A stretch of DNA of 52,944 nucleotides, from contig JBMTIM010000017.1 in assembly GCA_049437325.1 (NCBI GenBank), positions 1-52,944 on the forward strand, read 5' to 3'. This document shows positions 8,442 through 16,859 of this stretch, in pieces; positions within the stretch are counted from its first letter, which is position 1; each line of letters begins with the position of its first letter. A program made the translations under genes and the position numbers. The DNA is from UBA11606 sp049437325 (GTDB taxonomy: Bacteria; Actinomycetota; Acidimicrobiia; Acidimicrobiales; Aldehydirespiratoraceae). The notes below the pieces were generated by a model. That model was not told the origin of the DNA. It saw nothing but the letters and a program-made list of their open reading frames with translations, and did no database searches.

Positions 8442-9815
8442 TTATTCCTCTTCCTCATGGTCGTCACCAGGTGTGACGTCGTGGTCCGTGGCTGCCGGCT
8501 CGGGGGGTTCCAAGGCGGCTCGGTCGATCGATGCACCATTCTCGTCCACCAGCTCGACATGTTCGGTGAGCCACTCCATCGCCGCCTGCTTGCCGAGGTC
8601 GGCACGCAGGGCGGAAAGCTGCCCGACCGCTGCGAGCCGCTCTCGAAGGTCATCGGCCTTCTGGCCGGACTGAGCCGCCATGTCGGCAAGCGTCTCATCG
8701 ATCTTGTCATCATCCGGTACGAGGCCTTGGAGCTCGGCGACACTGCGCAACGCAAGATCCACCTTCACCGCCTGTTCGGCCGGTGCACGGAACTCTGCGG
8801 CAAGGGTCTCGGCGGTTTGGCCGACCGCTTCGAGATAGGCGCCGACGTCCATCCCCTGCTGTTGCAGGCGACCGACGAGGTCTTGGATACGGGCGTTGAT
8901 CTCGTTCTCGATCATCGACTCGGGGATCTCGTCGGTGACGAGCGCAGCAACGGCTTCGGCGGTGTTTTGCTGCAACGCCATCCGGGCCTGACTGACGCGC
9001 ATTGCGGCCATGCGGGCCTCCATGTCAGCACGCAACTCCTCGACCGTCTCGAATTCGGAGTTGGCCTTCGCGAACGCGTCGTCGAGGGCTGGCAAGACCG
9101 CTTCCTTCACCTCCTTGACCGAGATCGAGAACACGAGCGGTGCTTCTTCGTCGGGGTCGGGATGAGCGGCCTCGAACTCGACGTCGTCGCCGGCCGAGGC
9201 ACCGCGAAGGTTCTCGTCGATCTCGGCGACGACAGCACCACTGCCGACCTCGTAGTCGTAGTCGGTGGTCGTGAGCCCGGGCACCGCCTCGCCTTCGTGC
9301 TCACACTCGATGTCGATCGTGACATGGTCGCCGTCGGCCGCAGCCCGCTCGACCGGCTCGAGTTCGGCAACATTCTTGCGGAGATTGTCGATCTGCTCGT
9401 CGATCTCGGCGTCGGAGGGAACCGGGTTGGGGATCTCGACCCGAAGGCTGTCGTAACCGGCGGCGTTGACACTCGGTCGAACTTCGACCACTGCCTCGAA
9501 CACAACAGGGCCCGCTTCTTGGCCACCGGTGATCTCGATCTCCGGTGGGGCGACGACATCGACGTCGTGTTCGATCACGGCCTGGGCGTAGTACTCGGGC
9601 ATCGACTCGCGTAGAGCTTCCTCGCGGCCGACTTGATGGCCGAACTGCACCTCCAGCAGCCGCCGGGGTGCCTTCCCGGGCCGGAAGCCCGGCATCCGGA
9701 CCTCTTTGGCGATGCGCTTGAACGCAGCATCGACGGCGGAATCGAACTCCGCTTCGTCGACCTCGACGTTCAGCTTCACCCGATTGTCTTCGAGGGTCTC
9801 GACAGTGCTCTTCAC
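8442..9815 (-). CDS. tig: Trigger factor (ribosome-associated chaperone and prolyl isomerase)
   Basis: Chaperone that binds the ribosome exit tunnel and nascent chains. The 457-residue product has the N-terminal ribosome-binding domain with the signature GFRPGKAPRR near residues 43-52, a central FKBP-type isomerase domain (about residues 155-240), and a long helical C-terminal chaperone domain. It ends in an acidic tail (GDDHEEEE) typical of actinobacterial trigger factors. It is first in the probable tig-clpP-clpX-folC operon; the stop lies six bases before clpP. Its promoter must lie in 9816-10009, where I could not place boxes with confidence. Confidence 0.96.
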   Translation of the reverse strand: MKSTVETLEDNRVKLNVEVDEAEFDSAVDAAFKRIAKEVRMPGFRPGKAPRRLLEVQFGHQVGREEALRESMPEYYAQAVIEHDVDVVAPPEIEITGGQEAGPVVFEAVVEVRPSVNAAGYDSLRVEIPNPVPSDAEIDEQIDNLRKNVAELEPVERAAADGDHVTIDIECEHEGEAVPGLTTTDYDYEVGSGAVVAEIDENLRGASAGDDVEFEAAHPDPDEEAPLVFSISVKEVKEAVLPALDDAFAKANSEFETVEELRADMEARMAAMRVSQARMALQQNTAEAVAALVTDEIPESMIENEINARIQDLVGRLQQQGMDVGAYLEAVGQTAETLAAEFRAPAEQAVKVDLALRSVAELQGLVPDDDKIDETLADMAAQSGQKADDLRERLAAVGQLSALRADLGKQAAMEWLTEHVELVDENGASIDRAALEPPEPAATDHDVTPGDDHEEEE

Positions 9816-9993
9816 GACCGCGAAGCCTAACGGTCTCGGTCGCCCACTCCCCTAGGTGTCCGGAGAGGGGCCGCCTCCATTCGATGACACCCGTCGAAGC
9901 GGATCCGGCTCGCTTCGATCGACGCTGGAGACGGGTGCGCACCCACGAGGGCCTGATCTCGCAGCGACGGTGATCGTCTGAGCTGCGGGCCGC

Positions 9994-9999
9994 TACCCT
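9994..9999 (+). promoter_or_regulatory. Candidate -10 box of the tRNA-Gly gene
   Basis: TACCCT fits the TAnnnT consensus and lies 10 bases before the first base of the tRNA, giving a start point a few bases upstream of the mature 5' end. No convincing -35 box was seen at the expected distance. The rest of 9816-10009 shows no gene. Confidence 0.35.
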
Positions 10000-10009
10000 G
10001 TGCTCACCC

Positions 10010-10081
10010 GCGGGTGTAGTTCAACGGCTAGAACCTCAGCCTTCCAAGCTGATGATGGGAGTTCGATTCTCCTCACCCGCT
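10010..10081 (+). tRNA. tRNA-Gly (anticodon TCC)
   Basis: Full cloverleaf. The acceptor stem GCGGGTG pairs with CACCCGC. The D arm is GTTC/GAAC. The anticodon stem TCAGC/GCTGA encloses the loop CTTCCAA with anticodon TCC. The T arm is GGGAG-TTCGATT-CTCCT. The discriminator base is T, as usual for bacterial tRNA-Gly. The 3' CCA is not encoded (TCCG follows), so it must be added after transcription. It lies between the divergent tig and the convergent alcohol dehydrogenase gene. Confidence 0.95.
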
Positions 10082-10092
10082 CCGAGGAAAGC

Positions 10093-10132
10093 ACCGGATC
10101 ATGCGGCATGACATGCGCCGCTCGGATCCGGT
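10093..10132. terminator. Hairpin between tRNA-Gly and alcohol dehydrogenase, candidate bidirectional terminator
   Basis: The perfect 8-base inverted repeat ACCGGATC (10093-10100) / GATCCGGT (10125-10132) encloses a second possible GCGGC/GCCGC pairing. It ends one base before the ADH stop codon and begins 12 bases after the tRNA. There is no T-run on either side, so it would be a U-poor terminator, as is frequent in actinobacteria. Confidence 0.45.
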
Positions 10133-10133
10133 C

Positions 10134-11177
10134 TCAGCTCATCTCGACGACTGCGATCCCTGGCGGTTGGGCTCCGTCCATCCTTCGCAGCACGGCCTCC
10201 ACTCCATCGAGCCCGATGGTCGCAGTCACGAGCGATGCCGGATCGAACCGACCGGCCTCGACGAGATCGAACAACTCACCGAAGCCCGACGCATCGAGGC
10301 CCCGCATGCCCAGGATCGTGAGCTGGCGCGCATAGACGAGGTCGAGAAGCGCAAGCGGCACAACTGCGTCTCCACCAACTGGCATCCCGACCTGCACGTG
10401 TCGGCCCAGGGGTCGAAGAGAGCGCAACGAATTGTCGAAGGTGGCCTGCACACCGAGGCCGTCGATCGCAACGTGTGCTCCTCCCCCACTGATGTCGTGG
10501 ACTGCTCCGGCGACATCGTCGACACGAGACGCATCGATCACCTCGTCCACCCCTGCATCGATGGCGAACTGCAGGGCGCCCGGGTTGATGTCGACCGCAA
10601 TCGTTCGTGCACCGAGCGCACGTCCGAGCAGCAACGCTGCGTGACCGACACCGCCGGCCCCGTGCACCACCAGCCATTCGCCGGCCTGCAGTCGGCCGCG
10701 ATCAGCGACGGCCCGCCACGCCGTGGTGACCCGGCATCCGATTCCTGCGGCGGCAACGAATCCGAGAGCGTCGGGCAGTCGCACGAGATTGAACTCTGCC
10801 CGCGGGATGGCCACGAGCTCGGCGAAGCCTCCCCACGACGAGAAACCGATGACGTGCTGGTCTCGACAGACCGTGGCCGCACCCGATCGGCAATCGGCGC
10901 AGGTCCCACAGCCGAGAATGAACGGCGCCGTCACGCGATCTCCGATCGAGAACGATGGACAGGAAGCGCCCACCGCAACCACCTCGCCCGCAAGTTCGTG
11001 GCCCATCACGTGTGGCAGCACGACATCGGGATCGACGCCTTTCCACGCATGGTGATCGGAACGGCACACACCACACGCCCGCACCGCTACCACCACCCCG
11101 TCTGTCGGGCAGGTCGGATCGGCAACGTCGACCACAGGGACTGGGCCGTCGAACACCTCGAGCACGCACGCTCGCAT
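10134..11177 (-). CDS. Zinc-dependent alcohol dehydrogenase (MDR family)
   Basis: Medium-chain NAD(P)-dependent dehydrogenase, 347 residues from the ATG chosen at 11177, where the conserved MRACVLEVF strand begins. The open frame continues upstream but without family similarity. Catalytic zinc ligands are visible in ACGVCRSD (Cys near residue 36) and GHE; the structural zinc site is the four-cysteine lobe GCGTCADC...C. The Rossmann motif GAGGVG lies near residue 170. Substrate is unknown. It diverges from a short-chain dehydrogenase across a 239-base gap, so the two may be co-regulated, perhaps in alcohol or xenobiotic oxidation (inference). Confidence 0.9.
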   Translation of the reverse strand: MRACVLEVFDGPVPVVDVADPTCPTDGVVVAVRACGVCRSDHHAWKGVDPDVVLPHVMGHELAGEVVAVGASCPSFSIGDRVTAPFILGCGTCADCRSGAATVCRDQHVIGFSSWGGFAELVAIPRAEFNLVRLPDALGFVAAAGIGCRVTTAWRAVADRGRLQAGEWLVVHGAGGVGHAALLLGRALGARTIAVDINPGALQFAIDAGVDEVIDASRVDDVAGAVHDISGGGAHVAIDGLGVQATFDNSLRSLRPLGRHVQVGMPVGGDAVVPLALLDLVYARQLTILGMRGLDASGFGELFDLVEAGRFDPASLVTATIGLDGVEAVLRRMDGAQPPGIAVVEMS

Positions 11178-11283
11178 CGTCAGTTGCCGACGGGGAAGTA
11201 CTGCACAGACAACCGTCCTGCTCTGGCCATAGGAGCGGACAGTACCGGTCGAAACGTTGACGCAAACGCTGTTGCATTCCTCG

Positions 11284-11305
11284 TGTTGCGACTCTATGTT
11301 GCGAC
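11284..11305. promoter_or_regulatory. Direct repeat in the ADH/SDR divergent control region, candidate operator
   Basis: The nine-base sequence TGTTGCGAC occurs twice (11284-11292 and 11297-11305) with a four-base gap, 13 bases centre to centre. It lies in the 239-base gene-free gap 11178-11416 between the divergent dehydrogenase genes. The spacing of just over one helical turn would suit a regulator binding one face of the DNA. No regulator gene is adjacent and no clear -10/-35 pair was identified, so this is only a candidate. Confidence 0.25.
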
Positions 11306-11416
11306 GCATGGTTGCTTTGAGAACAAACCGATGGCCAGCGCTGCGCCGTAGGCGAGATGCAACCGGTCGGGGCAACCACACTTGTGCCCCTGCAGTCGGA
11401 ATGGCAGCGTTGCCCG

Positions 11417-12268
11417 ATGAAGCAACTCGCAGGCAAGACGGCGGTGGTGACAGGAGCCGCCAGCGGCATGGGTCTGGCATTCGCCGAGGCGTTCGCCGCA
11501 CAGGGGATGAACGTCGTGATGTCCGACGTCGAGTCCGGCCCGCTCGCCGTCGAGGCAGCGCGGATCGGGCAGAGCGCCGACGTGCTGTCGATGGTCGTCG
11601 ACGTCTCCAAACTCGATCAGGTCGAAGCGATGCGCGATGCAACACTGGAGCGGTTCGGTGCTGCGCACGTCCTGTGCAACAACGCAGGAGTCGGTGGTGG
11701 TGGCGACGTAGCCGAGTGCCCCATCGACATGTGGGAGTGGGTCCTCGACGTCGATCTCTGGGGTGTCATCTACGGCTGCAAGACATTCTTGGCGGGAATG
11801 CTCGAGCAGGGCGAAGGCCACATCGTCAATACCGCTTCGATCTGTGGTCAGCTCGCCTTCGGTGGCAACGCGCCCTACAACGTTGCAAAGTTCGGCGTGG
11901 TTGCACTCTCGGAAACGATCGCCGAGGAGGTCGCAGGAACCGGTGTCAGCGTGAGCTGCCTGTGCCCGGGATTCGTCGCCACGCGCATCATCGAGTCGCG
12001 AAGAAACCTGCCCGAGGACATGGCAGCCCAGCAGGCCGAACCGACCGCCGAGGAGCTGGCGATTCGCGAAGCGATCCTCGAGCAGTTCGCTCAGCGCAAA
12101 CCTCCATCAGAGGTTGCCGATCTGGTCGTGAGCGCAATCAAGGACGATCAGTTCTGGATCTTCACGGACGACCACTTTCAACCACGCATGGCCGAACGAG
12201 CCGACGCGATCCAGCTCGGTACCGCTCGGCCGATGATCGGCCGTATGGCCGACGTCTTCTTCGAGTAG
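11417..12268 (+). CDS. Short-chain dehydrogenase/reductase (SDR)
   Basis: Classical SDR oxidoreductase, 283 residues. The cofactor motif TGAASGMG lies near residues 12-19, NNAG near residue 90, the active-site Ser in NTASICGQ and the Tyr/Lys pair in YNVAK. The Asp after the second strand (SDVE) favours NAD(H). I chose the ATG at 11417, directly before MKQLAGKTAVVTG. An in-frame ATG at 11357 would add 20 residues without family character. Substrate is unknown. It is divergent from the zinc dehydrogenase and convergent with a small helix-turn-helix gene. Confidence 0.88.
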   Translation: MKQLAGKTAVVTGAASGMGLAFAEAFAAQGMNVVMSDVESGPLAVEAARIGQSADVLSMVVDVSKLDQVEAMRDATLERFGAAHVLCNNAGVGGGGDVAECPIDMWEWVLDVDLWGVIYGCKTFLAGMLEQGEGHIVNTASICGQLAFGGNAPYNVAKFGVVALSETIAEEVAGTGVSVSCLCPGFVATRIIESRRNLPEDMAAQQAEPTAEELAIREAILEQFAQRKPPSEVADLVVSAIKDDQFWIFTDDHFQPRMAERADAIQLGTARPMIGRMADVFFE

Positions 12269-12280
12269 CACTCGATCGCC

Positions 12281-12296
12281 GACGCCGCACGGCGTC
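12281..12296. terminator. Hairpin between SDR and HTH genes, candidate bidirectional terminator
   Basis: GACGCC and GGCGTC form a six-base stem around the loop GCAC in the 29-base gap between two convergent genes (stops at 12268 and 12298). No T-run follows on either strand. Position and symmetry support a shared terminator. Confidence 0.4.
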
Positions 12297-12297
12297 C

Positions 12298-12525
12298 TCA
12301 GTCACTGCTCCCGGCCGCGTCGGGATAGAGATGACGCATCGTGCCCGGCTCAACGCGAGATGCCGCGATGAACGCGTCGACGTCGGCCCGCTGCAACCGG
12401 ATCACTCGCCCGAACTTGTACGCCGCGAGTTGGCCCTCATCGATGAAGCGGTACAGCGTTCGGTTCGTGATGCCCAGGTACTCGGCGGCCGAGGCGGTGG
12501 ACATCCATTCGATCTCGTCGCTCAT
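12298..12525 (-). CDS. Small excisionase-type helix-turn-helix DNA-binding protein
   Basis: The 75-residue protein is built around a MerR/excisionase-like winged helix (HTH_17 type): STASAAEYLGITNRTLYRFI, then the wing KFGRVIRLQRADVDAF. Such proteins act as small transcription factors or DNA architectural proteins. The C-terminal segment (EPGTMRHLYP) resembles what I recall from a conserved actinobacterial HTH family, so this is more likely a chromosomal regulator than a phage excisionase; no integrase or att site is nearby. It diverges from the pilus operon across about 150 bases, so it could regulate that operon (inference). Confidence 0.85.
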   Translation of the reverse strand: MSDEIEWMSTASAAEYLGITNRTLYRFIDEGQLAAYKFGRVIRLQRADVDAFIAASRVEPGTMRHLYPDAAGSSD

Positions 12526-12677
12526 GCACTGAACCTACCCCGTTGCGACGTCAGCACCGAACCTCGAGTCCGACTGACAGTTTTCCAGATCCTTTCATGG
12601 TGTTCGACACCGCTTCGTTTCTGGTCACTGGGTGGTGGCGAGCCAGGCATCGGCGCCAGAACGGGGTGGAGAACGAG

Positions 12678-13397
12678 ATGATGCCCGCACCGGGTTCAGA
12701 CACAGTCGAGACGCCGCTTCCGCCGCCCCACGCGATTCGTTCCCGTCGAGCACTTCCGAGCAGCCGTGCAGTCCTCGGAGCCTTGCTCGTCACCATCGGA
12801 GCCCTCGGAACGTTCACCCTTGCGAGCGATGGTCACGGTCCTCCCGAAACTTCGTACCTGGTTGCGACTCGTGACCTCCAGCCCGGTGAGACGATCACCA
12901 CCACCGACGTCCGCTTCGAGCCAATGGAACTCTCGGCGGAGCTGTCGGCCACAACGCTCAACTCCGTCGAGGGCCTCGACGGAGCAGTGGTGCTTCATGG
13001 TCTGGGCGCCGGTGAGCTCATCGACGTTGCACACCTCTTGGCAGCAACGGTCCCTGGAGATCGACCTCTCTCATCGGTGCACGAGGTCACCTTCGGAATT
13101 CCGCTCGACCGATCCCCTTCAGCTCTCGTACCCGGCGACCGCATCACCGTGCTCGCAACAACCGCCGAAACCACGACCGTTGCGGTCGAGCACGCAATCG
13201 TGCTCGGCATCGATTCCCGTCCTGACCAGATCAGAGCCAGTGGCCGGGGTGTCTTGACGATCGCCGTCGAAGAACCAGCAACCGTTCTGCAGGTCGCCCA
13301 CCTGACCCAGACCACCGACATCACTGTCGTTCGGTCGACGCGGGCGCTCGGTGACCGTTACCCAACTGCATTCGCCAGCGAGGACACCGATCGATGA
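12678..13397 (+). CDS. Flp pilus assembly protein CpaB-like (SAF domain)
   Basis: First gene of the Tad pilus operon, 239 residues. A proline-rich start is followed by one membrane helix (about residues 29-47) and an SAF/RcpC-type extracytoplasmic domain with the typical YLVATRDLQPGETITTTDV segment and a later PGDRITVLAT strand. The start ATGATG (12678/12681) is chosen for the GGTGGAG ribosome site just upstream; the frame is open further back but without similarity. The gene overlaps its downstream neighbour by four bases (ATGA). CpaB in Gram-negatives works with an outer-membrane secretin; here no secretin gene is present, as expected for a one-membrane cell. Confidence 0.8.
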   Translation: MMPAPGSDTVETPLPPPHAIRSRRALPSSRAVLGALLVTIGALGTFTLASDGHGPPETSYLVATRDLQPGETITTTDVRFEPMELSAELSATTLNSVEGLDGAVVLHGLGAGELIDVAHLLAATVPGDRPLSSVHEVTFGIPLDRSPSALVPGDRITVLATTAETTTVAVEHAIVLGIDSRPDQIRASGRGVLTIAVEEPATVLQVAHLTQTTDITVVRSTRALGDRYPTAFASEDTDR

Positions 13398-14689
13398 ACA
13401 TCGAGCGATGGGTCGTTCTGGGTGTCGCTCGCCCGCGCTCCACGTGGTTCAGCGAAGTTGCGACGTGGGCCACGGCTGCGACCGTGCCGGTCGACTTCGT
13501 CAAATGCATGTCTTCGGAGGAGGCATCCGCACGCCTCAGCAGTGGACGTTCCCACTCCGCTGTGCTGATCGGATCCGACGTACCCGGGCTCGACCGTGAC
13601 CTGATCGACGCTGCGACTTCGGTCGGCACAGCGGTCGTTGTCGTCGACCCGACCCCAGGCCGCGACTGGCTCGAGCTCGGTATCAGCGGCACCCTCCCGG
13701 CCACTTTCGACAGTGCCGAGCTCATGGCAGTTCTCGCCGAACACGCATCGCCGATCAGGCGCGTCCAGACATCGCACCAACCGCCCGAAGCCGAAACGCC
13801 CTCGGACGCAAAGGGTCACCTCGTAGCAGTGACCGGATCCGGAGGATCAGGAGCCTCCACAGCCGCCATGGCGCTGGCTCAGGCGCTCGGAGGGCAGCAA
13901 GCCGGCCGGTCCACAACAGTGCTTGCCGACCTTGCGCGAAACGGCGAACAGGCAGTGCTCCACAATGCCCGCACCATCGTTCCCGGTGTGCAAGAACTCG
14001 CCGACGCCCATCGCGTCGGGCGACTGCCGCCCGAAGAGATTCGAGCACTGACGTTCGACGCCGTTGGACGGGGCTACCACCTCCTCCTCGGCCTGCGACG
14101 AGCGCGGGACTGGACCGCTGTCCAACCCCGCGCCTTCGAGGCAGCGCTCGATGGCCTTCAGCGTTCGTACGACTACGTGATCGCTGATGTCGACGCCGAC
14201 GTCGAGGGGGAATCCGAGACTGGCTCCGTCGACGTGGAAGATCGCAATCTCTTCGCCCGAACGACCTTTGCCCACGCCGACATGGTTCTCGTAACCGGTA
14301 CCGCCGGGGTCAAGGGCCTGCACTCGCTCATGCGTACGCTGCGTGAACTGGCCAGCTTCGGTGTCCCAGCCGCACGCCTCCTTCCCGTCGTTGTTCGAGC
14401 ACCGCGATCACCTCGGCGCCGCCTCGAGATCCGTACAGCGCTCGGCGAGCTCACGAACACGAGTGAACTCTCCGGCCTCGTTTCACCTGTCTACCTGCCC
14501 AATCGAAACGATCTCGAGATCGCGTTGCGCGATGGTGTGCAGCTTCCTCGTGCCCTGGGATCTGCGCTTCACGAACCGGTGAACACCTTTCTCTGTCAGA
14601 CCGAGAAACGACCCGAGCCGGTGCCATACGAGCCGACTGCCATCACGGTGGGATCACTCGGCTCGTGGAGTGACGAGGTTCCCGCTTGA
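13394..14689 (+). CDS. Flp pilus assembly ATPase-like protein, CpaE/TadZ family, with degenerate P-loop
   Basis: The 431-residue protein has a receiver-like N-terminal half (about residues 1-120) and a ParA/MinD-like C-terminal domain, the layout of CpaE/TadZ, which localises the Tad machine. The nucleotide loop reads TGSGGSGASTA (residues 147-157): neither the signature Lys nor the P-loop Lys of the ParA/MinD family is present, so ATP hydrolysis is doubtful. A Walker-B-like strand (YDYVIADVDADV) follows near residue 260. It overlaps cpaB by four bases (ATGA) and tadA by four bases (TTGA). Family call is from layout and operon position. Confidence 0.75.
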   Translation: MNIERWVVLGVARPRSTWFSEVATWATAATVPVDFVKCMSSEEASARLSSGRSHSAVLIGSDVPGLDRDLIDAATSVGTAVVVVDPTPGRDWLELGISGTLPATFDSAELMAVLAEHASPIRRVQTSHQPPEAETPSDAKGHLVAVTGSGGSGASTAAMALAQALGGQQAGRSTTVLADLARNGEQAVLHNARTIVPGVQELADAHRVGRLPPEEIRALTFDAVGRGYHLLLGLRRARDWTAVQPRAFEAALDGLQRSYDYVIADVDADVEGESETGSVDVEDRNLFARTTFAHADMVLVTGTAGVKGLHSLMRTLRELASFGVPAARLLPVVVRAPRSPRRRLEIRTALGELTNTSELSGLVSPVYLPNRNDLEIALRDGVQLPRALGSALHEPVNTFLCQTEKRPEPVPYEPTAITVGSLGSWSDEVPA

Positions 14690-15972
14690 CTCCACCCACA
14701 CCACTTGCAGAGATCGAACGACGAGTGCAGCGGCGAGCCAGAGACGAAGCGCTCGATCTCGAAGGTGCTGCCTCGGAGCGCGCCCTTCGCTCGCTCGTCG
14801 ACGACGAGATCGCACGTTGGAACGAAGAGTTCCGAGAGGGCAGACGATCGTTCCCGTTGACCGACGCCGAGCTCGTCGGTGAACGAGCAATGCGCAACCT
14901 CACCGGATACGGCCCCCTCGGACCACTCTTGAACGACGATGACGTCTGGGAAGTCATGGTCAACGCTCCCGACGCCATCTTCGTCAGGCGGCACTGCGGT
15001 CCGAGCGGGTACCACCACGAGGTCTTCCACGATGACGAGCACGTCATTCGAACACTGACGAAGATTCTGGACAACGCCTCCACGGCTCACCGCAAGCTCG
15101 ATCCGAGCGAGGGTCTTCAGGACGCCCAACTCGACGATGGGGCGCGCCTTCACATCGTTCACGGCGACATCGCCCGCGGTGGACACCTGATGATCAACAT
15201 TCGGAAGTTCACAGGCATCACGATCCGCAGCCTCGACGAACTTGTCGCACGCAGCATGCTCAGCGCCGAGGCAGCTGTCTTCCTTCGCAGGTGCGTCGAG
15301 GCGCGCCAGACCATTGTCTTCGCAGGTGCGCCCGGTGCGGGAAAGACCACGATGCTGAACTGTTGTGCAGCAGAACTCGACCCATCGCTTCGAGTTGTGG
15401 TCGCAGAGGAGGTGTTCGAGGCCGATATCCCGCTCCCCAATGTCGCAAGCGTCCAGACCCGCGCGGCACGCGCTGATCGCCCCGAAGTCGACCTCCGGCG
15501 TCTCGTCTCCGGTTTCCTTCGCATGGCTCCAGACATCGCGATTGTCGGGGAGGTTCGTGACCGAGAAGCGCTTCCCCTGCTGCTGACCCTCTCATCAGGC
15601 GTCAAGGGCTTCACAACGATCCATGCGGGTTCGGCGCGCCAAGCACTCACCCGTCTTCGCTTCATCTGCCAACTCGCCGAAGCATCCAACGAGCTCTCGA
15701 TGACGGCGCTCAACAGTCTCGTCAGCGAAGCCGTGGATGTCGTCGTGCACTGCGTGCGCACCGACGACGGTCCGCGCGTCGGCTCGATCCTCACGGTCGA
15801 GGACTCTGCCGACACCGCAGCAGCCCAGGCGTTCGCCACCACGGAGGTCTTCACCCTCTGCCCCTCGGATCGTCGGCTGACCTGGACCGGTGCCCTTCCG
15901 GTTCGAATCGGCTCCGCATTCGCTGCGGCAGGCATCGACCTGCATTGCACCCTCGGAGGTGCACAACGTTGA
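14686..15972 (+). CDS. tadA: Flp pilus assembly ATPase TadA/CpaF
   Basis: Secretion/pilus ATPase of the GspE/VirB11 family that powers pilus assembly, 428 residues. The N-terminal domain contains LTGYGPLGPLLNDD. Walker A is GAPGAGKTT near residues 214-222, the Asp/Glu box VVVAEEVFEAD follows, Walker B is DIAIVGEVRD and the His box TTIHAGS. The start is TTG at 14686, overlapping the preceding stop (TTGA) with a GAGG ribosome site about eight bases before. It is the most certain marker of the Tad operon. Its membrane partners are the next two genes. Confidence 0.93.
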   Translation: MTPPTPLAEIERRVQRRARDEALDLEGAASERALRSLVDDEIARWNEEFREGRRSFPLTDAELVGERAMRNLTGYGPLGPLLNDDDVWEVMVNAPDAIFVRRHCGPSGYHHEVFHDDEHVIRTLTKILDNASTAHRKLDPSEGLQDAQLDDGARLHIVHGDIARGGHLMINIRKFTGITIRSLDELVARSMLSAEAAVFLRRCVEARQTIVFAGAPGAGKTTMLNCCAAELDPSLRVVVAEEVFEADIPLPNVASVQTRAARADRPEVDLRRLVSGFLRMAPDIAIVGEVRDREALPLLLTLSSGVKGFTTIHAGSARQALTRLRFICQLAEASNELSMTALNSLVSEAVDVVVHCVRTDDGPRVGSILTVEDSADTAAAQAFATTEVFTLCPSDRRLTWTGALPVRIGSAFAAAGIDLHCTLGGAQR

Positions 15973-16859
15973 GCGCACTCCTCTCCTCCGTCGCAGTCGC
16001 TCTTGGCCTCTACTGGTCGTACACGTCGTTGGTCTTCGACTGGCAGGGCCTCGGCTTCGGTCCGAGGATCGCGGACGACGCTCTGAGGAGACGGAGATCC
16101 GATATCGACGCTTGGTTGACGCAAGCGGGGCTCGCAGATGTCAACCCTCGTGAGTTCGCTGCTGTGGTTGCCGTGATGCTCACCCTCGGATCGGCGCTCG
16201 GGTACGCGATCTTCGCCGGACCGTTCCCGGCACTGGTTGTCGGTGGCTTCACCGCATCTTTTCCGATCGCGACGTATCGGCTCCGGCGCAAGCGCCGCAT
16301 CGAACGCGCCCAAGAGGCCTGGCCTCGGATGATCGAGGAGATGCGCCTTCAGACGGCGTCGATGGGCCGATCAATCCCGCGAGCGCTCTTCGAGGTGGGG
16401 CGACGAGGCCCAGAGGAGCTTCGTCCTGGTTTCGAGGCCGCCCACCGCGAATGGCTCCTGACCACAGACTTCGCGCGAACCATGCACGTCCTCAAGGAAC
16501 GGCTCGCCGACCCCACTGCCGACCTTGCATCCGAGACACTTTTGATTGCCCACGAACTCGGAGGAAGCGATCTCGATCGTCGACTCGAAGCGCTCGCCGA
16601 GGATCGTCGACAGGACGTGCAGGGTCGCAAAGATGCCCGCGCACGCCAAGCAGGAGCCCGCTTCTCCCGCGTCTTCGTGCTCGCTGTCCCCGGTGGCATG
16701 GCACTCGCCGGCATCAGCATCGGTGACGGACGTGCTGCGTATCAAACGGCAGGCGGTCAACTGATCGTGCTCGTTGCTCTTGCGATGGTGATCACCTGCT
16801 GGGTGTGGGCCGGGCGAGTGATGCGGCTTCCCGAGCCGGATCGGGTGTTTTCGGGATGA
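15969..16859 (+). CDS. tadB: Flp pilus assembly membrane protein TadB (type II secretion F domain)
   Basis: Inner-membrane platform protein, 296 residues. N-terminal membrane helix, a central pair of helices (about residues 60-95), a cytoplasmic T2SSF helical bundle (PRMIEEMRLQTASMGRSIPRAL onward) and C-terminal membrane helices. The start is TTG at 15969: a GGAGG ribosome site lies nine bases upstream and the TTG overlaps the tadA stop as TTGA. It overlaps tadC by four bases. Assignment as TadB rather than TadC rests on order. Confidence 0.85.
   Translation: MSALLSSVAVALGLYWSYTSLVFDWQGLGFGPRIADDALRRRRSDIDAWLTQAGLADVNPREFAAVVAVMLTLGSALGYAIFAGPFPALVVGGFTASFPIATYRLRRKRRIERAQEAWPRMIEEMRLQTASMGRSIPRALFEVGRRGPEELRPGFEAAHREWLLTTDFARTMHVLKERLADPTADLASETLLIAHELGGSDLDRRLEALAEDRRQDVQGRKDARARQAGARFSRVFVLAVPGGMALAGISIGDGRAAYQTAGGQLIVLVALAMVITCWVWAGRVMRLPEPDRVFSG

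Noticed and set aside
6106..9614. Two 558-codon plus-strand open frames opposite clpX/folC and tig/clpP
   Set aside because: Both are antisense to well-recognised genes and show only the composition expected of mirrored GC-rich codons.
12298..12525. HTH protein as a prophage excisionase marking an integrated element
   Set aside because: No integrase, attachment repeat or phage gene is nearby, and the tRNA-Gly at 10010 has no second 3'-end copy that I could see in the window.
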